Shown here: positions 26,660 through 34,679 of the stretch, piece by piece
How the letters are laid out: every line of letters starts with the position of its first letter
Position numbering within the stretch: the first letter of the stretch is position 1
DNA from: Berryella wangjianweii
GTDB taxonomy: Bacteria > Actinomycetota > Coriobacteriia > Coriobacteriales > Eggerthellaceae
Direction of reading: 5' to 3'
Length of the DNA: 64,000 bases
NCBI GenBank assembly: GCA_013201155.1
Contig: CP053716.1
Location: forward strand, 124,001-188,000
Made by a program: the position numbers and the translations under genes
The notes under the pieces: generated by a model
The model's input: only the letters and a program-made list of their open reading frames with translations
Told to the model about the DNA's origin: nothing
Databases searched by the model: none

Positions 26660-27490
26660 ATGATCATCGAAACCCTCTCAACCTTCCCGCTGATGTACGA
26701 GTCCGTGATGGGCTCGTCGATGATGAAGCGCGCGCGTGAGCGGGGGATTATCGACTTCACCGCCTACGACCTGCGTGACTGGACCCACGATCGCCATCGC
26801 ACCACCGATGACGACCCTTACGGCGGCGGGGCCGGGCTGGTGATGCGCTGCGAACCCATCTACGAGGCGGTGGATGCCCTGTGCGGCCGCCCGGCGCCCG
26901 AGGGCGTCGTCACCGGGCGCGAGCAGCCGCTTACGGGCCCCGCGCCTCAGCACCCCCAGGGCCCCGCGCCCACGACGGTGTTCCTGACCCCCTGCGGACG
27001 GCGCTTCGACGACGCCCTGGCCACCGAGCTTGCCGGCTGCGAGCGGCTGCTGTTCGTGTGCGGCCACTACGAGGGGATCGACGAGCGCGCCTACGATCTG
27101 GCCGACTACCAGGTGTCGCTGGGCGACTACGTGCTCACCAGCGGCGAGCTAGCCTCGATGGTGGTCATCGACGCGGTGGTGCGCAAGCTTGACGGCGTGC
27201 TGGGCGCGCCTGACGGCGCCACCGACGAGAGCTTCGTCGAGGGCCTGCTGGAGGCTCCTCAGTACACGCGTCCCGCGGTGTTTCGCGGCCGCGAGGTGCC
27301 GGCGGTGCTGCTGTCCGGCGATCACGGTGCGGTTGCGCGCTGGCGGCGCGAGCAGAGCCTTGCCCGCACGGCCGCCCTGCGCCCCGACCTTCTTTGCCAG
27401 GCGCCCCTCACGCCTGCTGATCGCAGTTTTCTCGATTCTTGCGCCTCGTCCGGGGCCGACCCCGCCGCGCACGGTATCATCTTCAGATGA
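26660..27490 (+). CDS. trmD: tRNA (guanine(37)-N1)-methyltransferase
   Basis: SPOUT-class methyltransferase making m1G37, which prevents frameshifting. The 276 residues include LSTFPLMYESVMGSSMMKRA, the catalytic YGGGAGLVMRCEPIY, and the SAM-binding trefoil knot CGHYEGIDERAYD with EISLGDYVLTSGE-type sequence (QVSLGDYVLTSGELAS). A proline- and glycine-rich insert of about 20 residues (around 85-108) separates the first two blocks and is longer than usual. A 68-base gap follows rimM; lepB starts 45 bases downstream. Confidence 0.96.
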   Translation: MIIETLSTFPLMYESVMGSSMMKRARERGIIDFTAYDLRDWTHDRHRTTDDDPYGGGAGLVMRCEPIYEAVDALCGRPAPEGVVTGREQPLTGPAPQHPQGPAPTTVFLTPCGRRFDDALATELAGCERLLFVCGHYEGIDERAYDLADYQVSLGDYVLTSGELASMVVIDAVVRKLDGVLGAPDGATDESFVEGLLEAPQYTRPAVFRGREVPAVLLSGDHGAVARWRREQSLARTAALRPDLLCQAPLTPADRSFLDSCASSGADPAAHGIIFR

Positions 27491-27535
27491 CACTCGCGCA
27501 AGTCGTCCGCACGCACGCAGAAAGGCGCCGCTTCG

Positions 27536-28105
27536 ATGGATTCCGGGCAGCACGCTGAAAAACCTACGCCGATCGCGTCGTCGCTTCTGAGGGTCGTCTC
27601 GTCGGTCGTCTTCGTGCTGGTCCTGGCTGCGGCTCTGCGCATGTTCGTGTTCCAGCCCTACTCGATTCCCTCCGGCTCGATGGAGGAGACCATCAGGGTG
27701 GGCGACGTGCTGATCTCGGAGAAGGTCAGCTACTACTTTCGCGAGCCTGCCCCCGGCGACATCGTCACCTTCCATGACCCCATGCTCTCCGACAGCTCGC
27801 GCACGCTGATCAAGCGCGTGATCGCCACTGAGGGCCAGGTGGTGGACGTGCGCGACGGGGCCGTGTACGTGGACGGCGTTCGCCTGGACGAGCCGTACAC
27901 CGAAGGGCGCCCCTCCGAGCAGCTCAGCGGCTCGGCTGTCACGTTTCCCTACACCGTGCCCGCAGGCTCGCTGTGGGTGATGGGCGACAACCGCACCAAC
28001 TCGCAGGACTCGCGCTATTTCGGCGCCGTCAGCCGTGCGAGCGTCACGGGTCGCGCCGCGTTCGTGTTCTGGCCCGTGGGCTCGATGCGCCCGTTGGCGG
28101 GCTAG
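27536..28105 (+). CDS. lepB: Type I signal peptidase
   Basis: Membrane-bound serine protease that releases signal peptides of exported proteins. The 189 residues have one N-terminal membrane span ([20 protein letters not shown]), the nucleophile motif [14 protein letters not shown] (Ser in SGSM) and the general-base [11 protein letters not shown] (Lys). [17 protein letters not shown] forms the conserved box E. AAAGGCG lies upstream of the ATG. One candidate substrate in this window is the UrdA-like protein, although its lipobox would rather use Lsp. Confidence 0.95.
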   Translation: MDSGQHAEKPTPIASSLLRVVSSVVFVLVLAAALRMFVFQPYSIPSGSMEETIRVGDVLISEKVSYYFREPAPGDIVTFHDPMLSDSSRTLIKRVIATEGQVVDVRDGAVYVDGVRLDEPYTEGRPSEQLSGSAVTFPYTVPAGSLWVMGDNRTNSQDSRYFGAVSRASVTGRAAFVFWPVGSMRPLAG

Positions 28106-28170
28106 CCTCGCGGTCACGCGGCGCGTCTCGCGCGACGATCCTCGTCTCACCGTACGTTCGAAGGAGAATC

Positions 28171-29118
28171 ATGGCAAGCAACCACACGAGCGCCGGGCTG
28201 CCGCCCACCTTTCAGGACATCATCATGGCCCTGCAGCGCTATTGGGCAGGCGCCGGCTGCGTGATCTTGCAGCCCTACGACAACGAGGTGGGCGCCGGGA
28301 CCAACGCCCCCGCCACCACGCTGCGCGCCCTGGGCCCCGATACCTGGCGCACCGCCTACGTGCAGGGCTGCCGCCGTCCGGCTGACGGCCGCTACGGCGA
28401 GAACCCCAACCGCACGCAGCACTACTTCCAGTTCCAGGTGCTGATGAAGCCCTCTCCCGACAACATCCAGGATCTTTACCTGGGCTCGCTCGAGGCCATC
28501 GGCATCGACACGAAGGCGCATGACGTGCGCTTCGTCGAGGACGACTGGGAAAGCCCCACGCTGGGCGCCTGGGGCCTTGGCTGGGAGGTGTGGATCGACG
28601 GCATGGAGGTGACCCAGTTCACCTACTTCCAGCAGGTGGGAGGCTTCGAGTGCAGCCCCGTGCCGGTCGAGATCGCCTACGGCCTCGAGCGTCTTGCCAT
28701 GTACATCCAGGGCGTGGACAGCATGTTCGACATCGTGTGGGCCCGCGGAGACGACGGGGTCGTCTTCACCTACGGCGACGTGTACCTTCAGAACGAGCGT
28801 CAGTACTCGCGCTACAACTTCGAGGTGGCCGACACTGACTTCCTGTTCCGCGAGTTCGCCGAGCGCGAGGCCGAGTGCCTGCGCACGCTTGAGGCGGGCC
28901 TGCCGCTGCCGGCCTACGACTCGGTGCTGAAGTGCAGCCACGCCTTCAACCTGCTTGACGCGCGCGGCGTGATCTCGGCCACCGAGCGCATGGCCTACAT
29001 CCTGCGCGTGCGCACGATCGCCAAGGCGTGCTGCGCCGGGTACATGCGCCATGTGTGCGGCATCGACGTTGAGGACGACCGGCCTGCCCAGGCAGGGGAG
29101 GGGGCTTCGCATGACTAG
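28171..29118 (+). CDS. glyQ: Glycine-tRNA ligase alpha subunit
   Basis: Catalytic class II subunit of the heterotetrameric bacterial glycyl-tRNA synthetase. The 315 residues include [25 protein letters not shown] at the start, [36 protein letters not shown] and the [15 protein letters not shown] motif 3. AAGGAGAATC directly precedes ATG 28171. The first codons of glyS overlap its last eight bases, as expected for subunits made in equal amounts. Confidence 0.97.
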   Translation: MASNHTSAGLPPTFQDIIMALQRYWAGAGCVILQPYDNEVGAGTNAPATTLRALGPDTWRTAYVQGCRRPADGRYGENPNRTQHYFQFQVLMKPSPDNIQDLYLGSLEAIGIDTKAHDVRFVEDDWESPTLGAWGLGWEVWIDGMEVTQFTYFQQVGGFECSPVPVEIAYGLERLAMYIQGVDSMFDIVWARGDDGVVFTYGDVYLQNERQYSRYNFEVADTDFLFREFAEREAECLRTLEAGLPLPAYDSVLKCSHAFNLLDARGVISATERMAYILRVRTIAKACCAGYMRHVCGIDVEDDRPAQAGEGASHD

Positions 29119-31225
29119 CCTGAAGACGCTCGCATTCGAGATCGGAACCGAGGAGATTCCCGCCTTCGACCTGCACAGCGCCACGAAGCAGCTTGAGAGC
29201 CTGGGAGCCTCCCTGCTGGATGGGGCCGGGGTGCCGCACGGTGCCGTGCGCGGCCTCTCCACCCCGCGTCGCCTGATCCTGATGGTGGACGACGTGGCCG
29301 AGAGCACCGAGGCCATCGACGAGGTGTTCCGCGGCCCGGCTGCCAAGATCGCCCTTGACGACCAGGGCGGCTACACCAAGGCGGCCCTGGGGTTCGCGCG
29401 CGGCAAGGGGGTGGGCCCCGAGGCGCTTGAGATGCGCAGCGAGAACGGCGTGGACTACCTGTACGCCGTGCGCCATCGTCCCTCGGTGCCCACGGCGGGC
29501 CTCATCGGCGAGGCCCTGGGCGCGCTGATCGAGGGGCTGTCGTGGCCGAAGTCGTGCCGCTGGGCGCGGCGCTCGGAGTCGTTCTCGCGCCCGGTGCGCT
29601 GGATCGTGGCCCTTCTGGGCAGCCAGGTGGTGCCCGTCAGCTTCGCCGGGGTGCAGGCGGGCCGGCATACCTGGGGCCATCGCGTGCTGTCGCCGGGAAC
29701 CCACGAGGTGGCCTCGGCCGAGCTTCTGCCCGACCTGCTGCGCTCGCTTCGCGTGGTGCCCAGCGAGGCCGAGCGCGAGCAGGCGATCCGCGAGGGCGTG
29801 GCCGCGATCGAGCGCGAGACCGGCCTGCGCGCCGAGCTGCCTGCCAAGACGCTTCTGGAAGTGGTGAACCTCTCGGAGGCCCCCACGGTGCTGTGCGGAC
29901 GCTTCGACGAGGACTTCCTGCGCGTGCCTGACGAGATCATCGTGGACGCCATGCTGATGCACCAGCGCTACTTCCCGCTCTACGATGCCGCCGGCGCCCT
30001 TACCAACCGCTTCATCGTGGTGTCGAACGGAGACCCCGCCCACGGCGACGTGGTGATCGCCGGCAACGAGCGCGTGGTGCGCGCGCGTCTGGACGACGCA
30101 AAGTTCTTCTACGAGGAGGACCTGAAGCGTCCGCTGGAGAGCTACGTGGAGAAGCTCGACCAGGTGGTGTTCCAGGAGGCCTTGGGAACCACGCGCGCCA
30201 AGGCGCAGCGCATCGAGGCCCTGGCCGCCTGGGTGGCCCGCGAGGCCGGCCTGAGCGCAGACGAGGTGACGGCCGCGCGTCGCGCGGGCCTGCTGTGCAA
30301 GGCCGACCTGGTCACCAATGCGGTGATCGAGTTCACCAGCGTGCAGGGCGTCATGGGCGGCTACTACGCCCAGGCCTCCGGCGAGGGGGACCTGGTGGCC
30401 CAGGCCGTGCGCGACCACTATCGCCCGCGGTTCTCGGGCGATGAGCCGCCCGCCTCGGCGGTGGGCCGCGCCGTGGCCGCGGCTGACAAGCTGGATACCA
30501 TCTGCGGCCTGTTCGCGGTGGGCCAGGGCCCTACGGGGTCCTCGGACCCCTTCGCCCTGCGCCGCAGCGCGCTGGGCATCATCGCCATGCTGGGCGCGGG
30601 CCTGCGGTTCCCGCTTGCCGGAGCCGTGGACGAGGCGCTGGCGGCCTACGAGGCCCAGGGCGTGTCGTTTGACCGAGGCGTCGCCCGCGCGGCCGTGACG
30701 GAGTTCTTCATCACCCGCGCGCGCGTGGCCCTGCGCGACGAGGGCCACGGCGTCGATGCGATCGACGCCGTGCTGGCCGTGGGCGTGGACGACCCGGCCG
30801 TGCTGGCCACGCGGGTGCGCGCCCTCGAGGCCGCCCGCAGCGAGCGGCCCGAGGCCTTCGACGACCTGGCCACGGCCTACGCGCGCGCCAACAACCTGCG
30901 CGACGCCGCAGTGGGCGTCGCTCTGAACGAGGGCCTTCTGAGCCAGCAGGAGCGCGCGGTGGTGGAGGCGGCGGCGCATGCCGAGGTCGCGGTGTCGGCA
31001 GCTCTTGGCCAGGGCGATTACGCTCAGGCGCTGTCCTGCCTCGCCGCCCTTCGCACGCCGATCGACGCCTTCTTCGCATCCACCCGCGTGATGGATGATG
31101 ACCTGGCCCTGCGCGCGAACCACCTGGCGGTGCTGAACCGCTTCGTGGCGGCCTTCGCGCAGGTGGCCGATTTCGGCAAGATGGCGAAGTCGGCCGGGGG
31201 GTCGGGCAGGAAGGCCCGGTCGTGA
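29111..31225 (+). CDS. glyS: Glycine-tRNA ligase beta subunit
   Basis: The 704-residue tRNA-binding subunit partnering glyQ. It begins [19 protein letters not shown], contains [38 protein letters not shown], the HD-like region [13 protein letters not shown] and ends with a DALR-type anticodon-binding helical region ([26 protein letters not shown]). Full length. Its stop overlaps the GTG of ppsR by three bases, linking this pair to the pyruvate dikinase regulator. Confidence 0.97.
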   Translation: MTSLKTLAFEIGTEEIPAFDLHSATKQLESLGASLLDGAGVPHGAVRGLSTPRRLILMVDDVAESTEAIDEVFRGPAAKIALDDQGGYTKAALGFARGKGVGPEALEMRSENGVDYLYAVRHRPSVPTAGLIGEALGALIEGLSWPKSCRWARRSESFSRPVRWIVALLGSQVVPVSFAGVQAGRHTWGHRVLSPGTHEVASAELLPDLLRSLRVVPSEAEREQAIREGVAAIERETGLRAELPAKTLLEVVNLSEAPTVLCGRFDEDFLRVPDEIIVDAMLMHQRYFPLYDAAGALTNRFIVVSNGDPAHGDVVIAGNERVVRARLDDAKFFYEEDLKRPLESYVEKLDQVVFQEALGTTRAKAQRIEALAAWVAREAGLSADEVTAARRAGLLCKADLVTNAVIEFTSVQGVMGGYYAQASGEGDLVAQAVRDHYRPRFSGDEPPASAVGRAVAAADKLDTICGLFAVGQGPTGSSDPFALRRSALGIIAMLGAGLRFPLAGAVDEALAAYEAQGVSFDRGVARAAVTEFFITRARVALRDEGHGVDAIDAVLAVGVDDPAVLATRVRALEAARSERPEAFDDLATAYARANNLRDAAVGVALNEGLLSQQERAVVEAAAHAEVAVSAALGQGDYAQALSCLAALRTPIDAFFASTRVMDDDLALRANHLAVLNRFVAAFAQVADFGKMAKSAGGSGRKARS

Positions 31226-32097
31226 GCGCCGGCGGGCCGGGGGAGCACGTGTTCCCCACGATCTGCGTGGTCAGCGACTCGGTGGGTCTGACCGGCCAGT
31301 CGATCGCCCGGGCGGCCTCGGTGCAGTTCGGCGTGGAGTCGCCTCATGTGGAGGTGCTGTCGAAGGTGCGCAGCTTCGATCAGATCGAGCGCTTCCTCAC
31401 CGAGCAGGTGGAGGTTGCCCAGCGCGAACGGGGCGACCGTCGCGTGCTGCTGTTCTACACGCTGGTTACCAGTCGGCTGGCCGATCGCCTTGCCGGCTAT
31501 CTGGGGGAGAACCCGCATATTCTGGGCGTCGATATCATGTCGCCGGCGCTGTCGGCCATAGCTCAGGTCAGCGGCATCACCCCCTCGCAGGTGCCGGGCA
31601 AGCTGCACGTGGCCAACCAGCAGTACTTCAGCCGCGTTGAGGCGGTTGAGTTCACGATCGCCCATGACGACGGTCGAAACCCGCAGGACCTGGTGAAGGC
31701 CGACATCGTGCTTCTGGGCGTGTCGCGCTCGTCGAAGACGCCGCTGTCGATCTACCTGTCGCAGCAGGGCTACAAGGTGGCCAACGTGCCCCTCGACATG
31801 CAGACCGAGCCGCCGGCCGAGCTGTACGACGTGGACCCCACGCGTCTGTTCGGCCTTATGACCACGCCTGACGTGTTGGTTGACATTCGCAAGCGCCGCT
31901 TGGGAACCGCGGCCACCGTGGCCGCTGCGGGACGCTACGCCGATCCCGAGTACGTGTACCAGGACCTCGAGGACGCGCGCGCCTTCATGCGGCGCCTGGG
32001 GTGCATCGTGGTGCATACCGAGCGTCGCGCGGTGGAGGAAACCGCGCAGGAGATCCTGCGCTACTTCGAGCGCGCTCATCCGCCGCAGGCGATCTAG
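31222..32097 (+). CDS. ppsR: Pyruvate, phosphate dikinase regulatory protein (bifunctional kinase/phosphorylase, DUF299)
   Basis: Bifunctional enzyme that inactivates PPDK by ADP-dependent threonine phosphorylation and reactivates it by Pi-dependent dephosphorylation. The 291 residues show CVVSDSVGLTGQSIARAA at the N terminus and the P-loop-like GVSRSSKTPLSIYLSQQGYKVAN near residue 165. The target gene ppdK lies 2.6 kb downstream beyond a divergent two-component system. The GTG at 31222 overlaps the glyS stop. PPDK and PEP-synthase regulators share this family; the presence of ppdK and absence of a ppsA gene here favours PPDK. Confidence 0.93.
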   Translation: MSAGGPGEHVFPTICVVSDSVGLTGQSIARAASVQFGVESPHVEVLSKVRSFDQIERFLTEQVEVAQRERGDRRVLLFYTLVTSRLADRLAGYLGENPHILGVDIMSPALSAIAQVSGITPSQVPGKLHVANQQYFSRVEAVEFTIAHDDGRNPQDLVKADIVLLGVSRSSKTPLSIYLSQQGYKVANVPLDMQTEPPAELYDVDPTRLFGLMTTPDVLVDIRKRRLGTAATVAAAGRYADPEYVYQDLEDARAFMRRLGCIVVHTERRAVEETAQEILRYFERAHPPQAI

Positions 32098-32209
32098 GGC
32101 GCCGCGCCGCGCGGCGTGCGCGTCGGGTTGGATGCTCAGGTTCGGCGGGGGACGGGGGCGGCTCGACCGCCTGCGGGCAGACGGTCGGGCGGCGCGGTCG
32201 ATCGCGCGG

Positions 32210-33496
32210 CTATGCGCTCGTCATCGCCAGGGGCAGCTTCACGGTGAACCGGGTGGAGGTGCCGTCGCTGGCGGCTGCGATCGAGCCGCCGTGCGACTCG
32301 GCGGTTTCGCGAGCGATCGCAAGGCCCAGGCCAAAGCCGCCCGAACCCGAGGTGCGGGCCTTGTCGGTGCGGAAGAAGCGCTCGAAGATGTGCTCCAGGT
32401 CGTCGGGGGCGATCGGAACGCCCGTGTTCTCCACCGTCAGCACCACGCGGGTTCCCTGGCGCACCAGCGCGACGTTCACCTCACCGCCTTCGTTCACGTA
32501 CTTGCAGGCGTTCTCGATCAGGGTGGACACCAGGCGCTCCAGCTGCGTGCGGCTGCCCAGCACGCACAGCCCCTCCTCGGTGCGGCATTCCAGATGGCAG
32601 CCGCGCTCGTAGGTCACGGGCTCCAGCTGCAGCGAGCACGCGGCCACCAGGGTGCTCACGTCCACGCTCTCGCGCACGGGGTCGCCGCGGTCCTCCACGC
32701 AGGCCAGTTCGATCATCTCGTTCACCAGGCCCTGCATGCGCAGAGCCTCGCGCTCGGTGGACTCAACCCACTGGCTTTGGCTGGCAACCGTGCGCTGGGA
32801 GTCCCTGCTGATGATCGACATGTTCGCCAGCACCACGGTCAGGGGCGTCTTCAGCTCGTGCGAGGCATCGGCCACGAAGCGGCGCTGGGCATCCCATGCC
32901 TCGCGCACGGGTCGCAGCGCCCATGATGACACCAGCAGGCTGATCAGGAAGAAGGCAAGCAGCGCACCCAGGCACACGACGGCCAGCGACGCCGCCAGGG
33001 GCTGCCAGCCGTCAAGCACGCGCGTCTCCGCCAGGGCGATCAGCGAGTCGCCGTCGGGAAGCGTGCGCTTCGAGTAGCTGAGCCCCAGTTCGCTGAAGTC
33101 GCCGCGCCCATCGGGCAGGCCCCCCACGCCCTCGGCCACGTCGGCTCCCACGCTTTCGGTGACGGTGGCCGACGACGAGTCGCCGGTGATCATGATCGAG
33201 CTGCCGGCCTGCACGCGGATCACGGCCACGGGGATGCGGCTCCAGTCGTCCACGTGGGTGCGCCCGCCGATCTGAGGCAGCTGCGACTCGTCGCTGTCCT
33301 GGCTTCCGAACACGGCGGTGTCGCCCGCAGACATGGTGGCCTGCGAGCGGTTCAGCGCCGATTCCAGCGCCAGGTTCAGGGTGGTGGCGTCGCGCTGGTA
33401 CTCCATGACGCAGATTCCGACGAAGGCCAGGGCCAGCACGGCGAAGGACACCGTCATGATGGCGGCTATCAGCTTGATTCTTAGTCGGTGGAGCAC
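32210..33496 (-). CDS. Sensor histidine kinase of a two-component system
   Basis: A 428-residue membrane kinase. A first span (LIAAIMTVSFAVLALAFVGI) lies near the N terminus, an extracytoplasmic domain of about 110-120 residues follows, then a second span (LAASLAVVCLGALLAFFLIS). The H box is ASHELKTPL with H213, the N box IENACKYVNEGG, and the G boxes FFRTDKARTSGSGGFGLGLAIA, so phosphotransfer should work. No classic HAMP motif was recognised. The GTG at 33496 overlaps the response regulator's end by 16 bases, implying coupled translation. The signal sensed is unknown. It converges on ppsR. Confidence 0.9.
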   Translation of the reverse strand: MLHRLRIKLIAAIMTVSFAVLALAFVGICVMEYQRDATTLNLALESALNRSQATMSAGDTAVFGSQDSDESQLPQIGGRTHVDDWSRIPVAVIRVQAGSSIMITGDSSSATVTESVGADVAEGVGGLPDGRGDFSELGLSYSKRTLPDGDSLIALAETRVLDGWQPLAASLAVVCLGALLAFFLISLLVSSWALRPVREAWDAQRRFVADASHELKTPLTVVLANMSIISRDSQRTVASQSQWVESTEREALRMQGLVNEMIELACVEDRGDPVRESVDVSTLVAACSLQLEPVTYERGCHLECRTEEGLCVLGSRTQLERLVSTLIENACKYVNEGGEVNVALVRQGTRVVLTVENTGVPIAPDDLEHIFERFFRTDKARTSGSGGFGLGLAIARETAESHGGSIAAASDGTSTRFTVKLPLAMTSA

Positions 33497-34173
33497 GAGC
33501 CCTCGCCCTCGCGCATGCGGTAACCCACCTTGCGCACCGCCTCGATGACCACCGTCGAGCCCAGGAAGCGCATCTTCTTGCGCAGGAACGACACGTAGGC
33601 CTCCACGTTGTTGTCCATGGCCGACGAGTCGGTGCCCCACACCTTCGAGATGAGGGTGTCCTTCTCGATGATGCGCCCCTTGCCGGACATCAGGACGCGC
33701 GCCAGCTCGAACTCCTTGAAGCTGAGGTTGATGGAGTGCTGCCCGCACGACAGCGAGCGGTCCTCGAGGTTCAGCGTGAGGTCGCCCACCTCGATCGTCT
33801 CGAACACGACGGTTCCCACGCGGCGCGTGAGGGCCCTCAGATGAGCGAGCAGTTCCGCCGGCGCGAAGGGCTTGGTCATGTAGTCGTCGGCCCCCGCGTC
33901 CAGGCCTGCGATCTTGTCGCGCACGTCGCCGCGCGCGGTCAGCATCAGCACAGGGGTGCTGACCTGGGCACGCCTGAGCTCGCGCACCACGTCGTAGCCG
34001 TTCATGTGCGGCAGCATCAGGTCGAGGATCACCACGTCGTACTGACCGCTCTGCGCGTACGACAGGCCATCGCGCCCATCGTGCACGGTGTCCACGTCGT
34101 ATCCGTTGTCCTTGAGGATCTGCGTCAGCGCACGGGCGAGCCGCACGTCGTCCTCGGCGATCAGTACCTGCAT
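33481..34173 (-). CDS. OmpR/PhoB-family response regulator
   Basis: A 230-residue regulator with a receiver domain (IAEDDVRLARALTQIL, phosphoacceptor D51 in VVILDLMLPHMNGYDVV, conserved Lys in MTKPFAPAELLAH) and a C-terminal winged-helix DNA-binding domain from about residue 130 (SFKEFELARVLMSGKGRIIEKDTLISKVWG). It is first in a two-gene unit with the kinase. A TACAAT -10 lies 35 bases upstream. The ppdK gene is divergent, so shared regulation is possible but not shown. Confidence 0.93.
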   Translation of the reverse strand: MQVLIAEDDVRLARALTQILKDNGYDVDTVHDGRDGLSYAQSGQYDVVILDLMLPHMNGYDVVRELRRAQVSTPVLMLTARGDVRDKIAGLDAGADDYMTKPFAPAELLAHLRALTRRVGTVVFETIEVGDLTLNLEDRSLSCGQHSINLSFKEFELARVLMSGKGRIIEKDTLISKVWGTDSSAMDNNVEAYVSFLRKKMRFLGSTVVIEAVRKVGYRMREGEGSCSTD

Positions 34174-34207
34174 GGGCGCTCCTCAGCTCTTGTATCCACA
34201 GCCTATC

Positions 34208-34238
34208 ATTGTAGGGGTGAAGCTGAAAAGAAGCTCAA
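34208..34238 (-). promoter_or_regulatory. Candidate promoter of the two-component system
   Basis: On the minus strand TTGAGC (34233-34238) and TACAAT (34208-34213) are 19 bases apart, a long spacer. The -10 match is good. Confidence 0.4.
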
Positions 34239-34271
34239 TTCCGCCTTGCCTTCCCAGGTGGGCGGCTGGTA

Positions 34272-34317
34272 ATCGGAGCGTCTGCGGTTTGCCGATCGGA
34301 GCGTCTGCGGTCTGCCG
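34272..34317. repeat. Two-copy 23-base tandem repeat
   Basis: Two adjacent 23-base units, 34272-34294 and 34295-34317, begin ATCGGAGCG and differ at a single T/C position. They lie about 100 bases upstream of the response regulator start and about 360 before ppdK. Confidence 0.85.
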
Positions 34318-34679
34318 GAGAAGGGTTCCCCGCGGGCCCGCGCCCGTTCGTCGGGCGGGCGGCCTGCCGGCGCGCGAGGGGGGCGATTCGCGTAGCCGCG
34401 CTTGCGGGCGTCTGAGCCCGACCGGCCTGCGAGGGGCCTCGCGTGAGGGCGCTTGCGCGGCGTATGGCCCGCTTGTCGGGCGGGCGGCTTTCCGCGCGCT
34501 CGCATGCGCGGTGCACGCGCGCGGCATTCATGCCGCTTGGCGATCAGGTACGCCTTATGTCTTCCCGCCGCCTTCTCGTGGCGGCGTCATCCGCTACCAT
34601 GGCACTGTGCGCGCACGGGCCCTGGCCCGCGTGCGCCTACGCATCGTAACAGCTCAGGAACAGCGTTAAGGAGAACAAG

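Larger units (their letters stand above)
34174..34679. other. Divergent intergenic region between response regulator and ppdK
   Basis: 506 bases without a supportable gene. It contains the 23-base tandem repeat at 34272-34317, two copies of TCGGGCGGGCGGC at 34351-34363 and 34476-34488, and a probable promoter for the two-component system. Short open frames here have no family resemblance and no ribosome binding sites. Confidence 0.6.

Noticed and set aside
32100-32122. GC-rich inverted repeat between ppsR and the histidine kinase as a terminator
   Set aside because: The stem is possible but there is no T-tract on either strand, so the call cannot be supported.
33497-33748. Longer N-terminus for the histidine kinase, starting inside the response regulator gene
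   Set aside because: It would overlap the regulator by over 260 bases with non-protein-like sequence; the GTG at 33496 places the first membrane span right at the N terminus.
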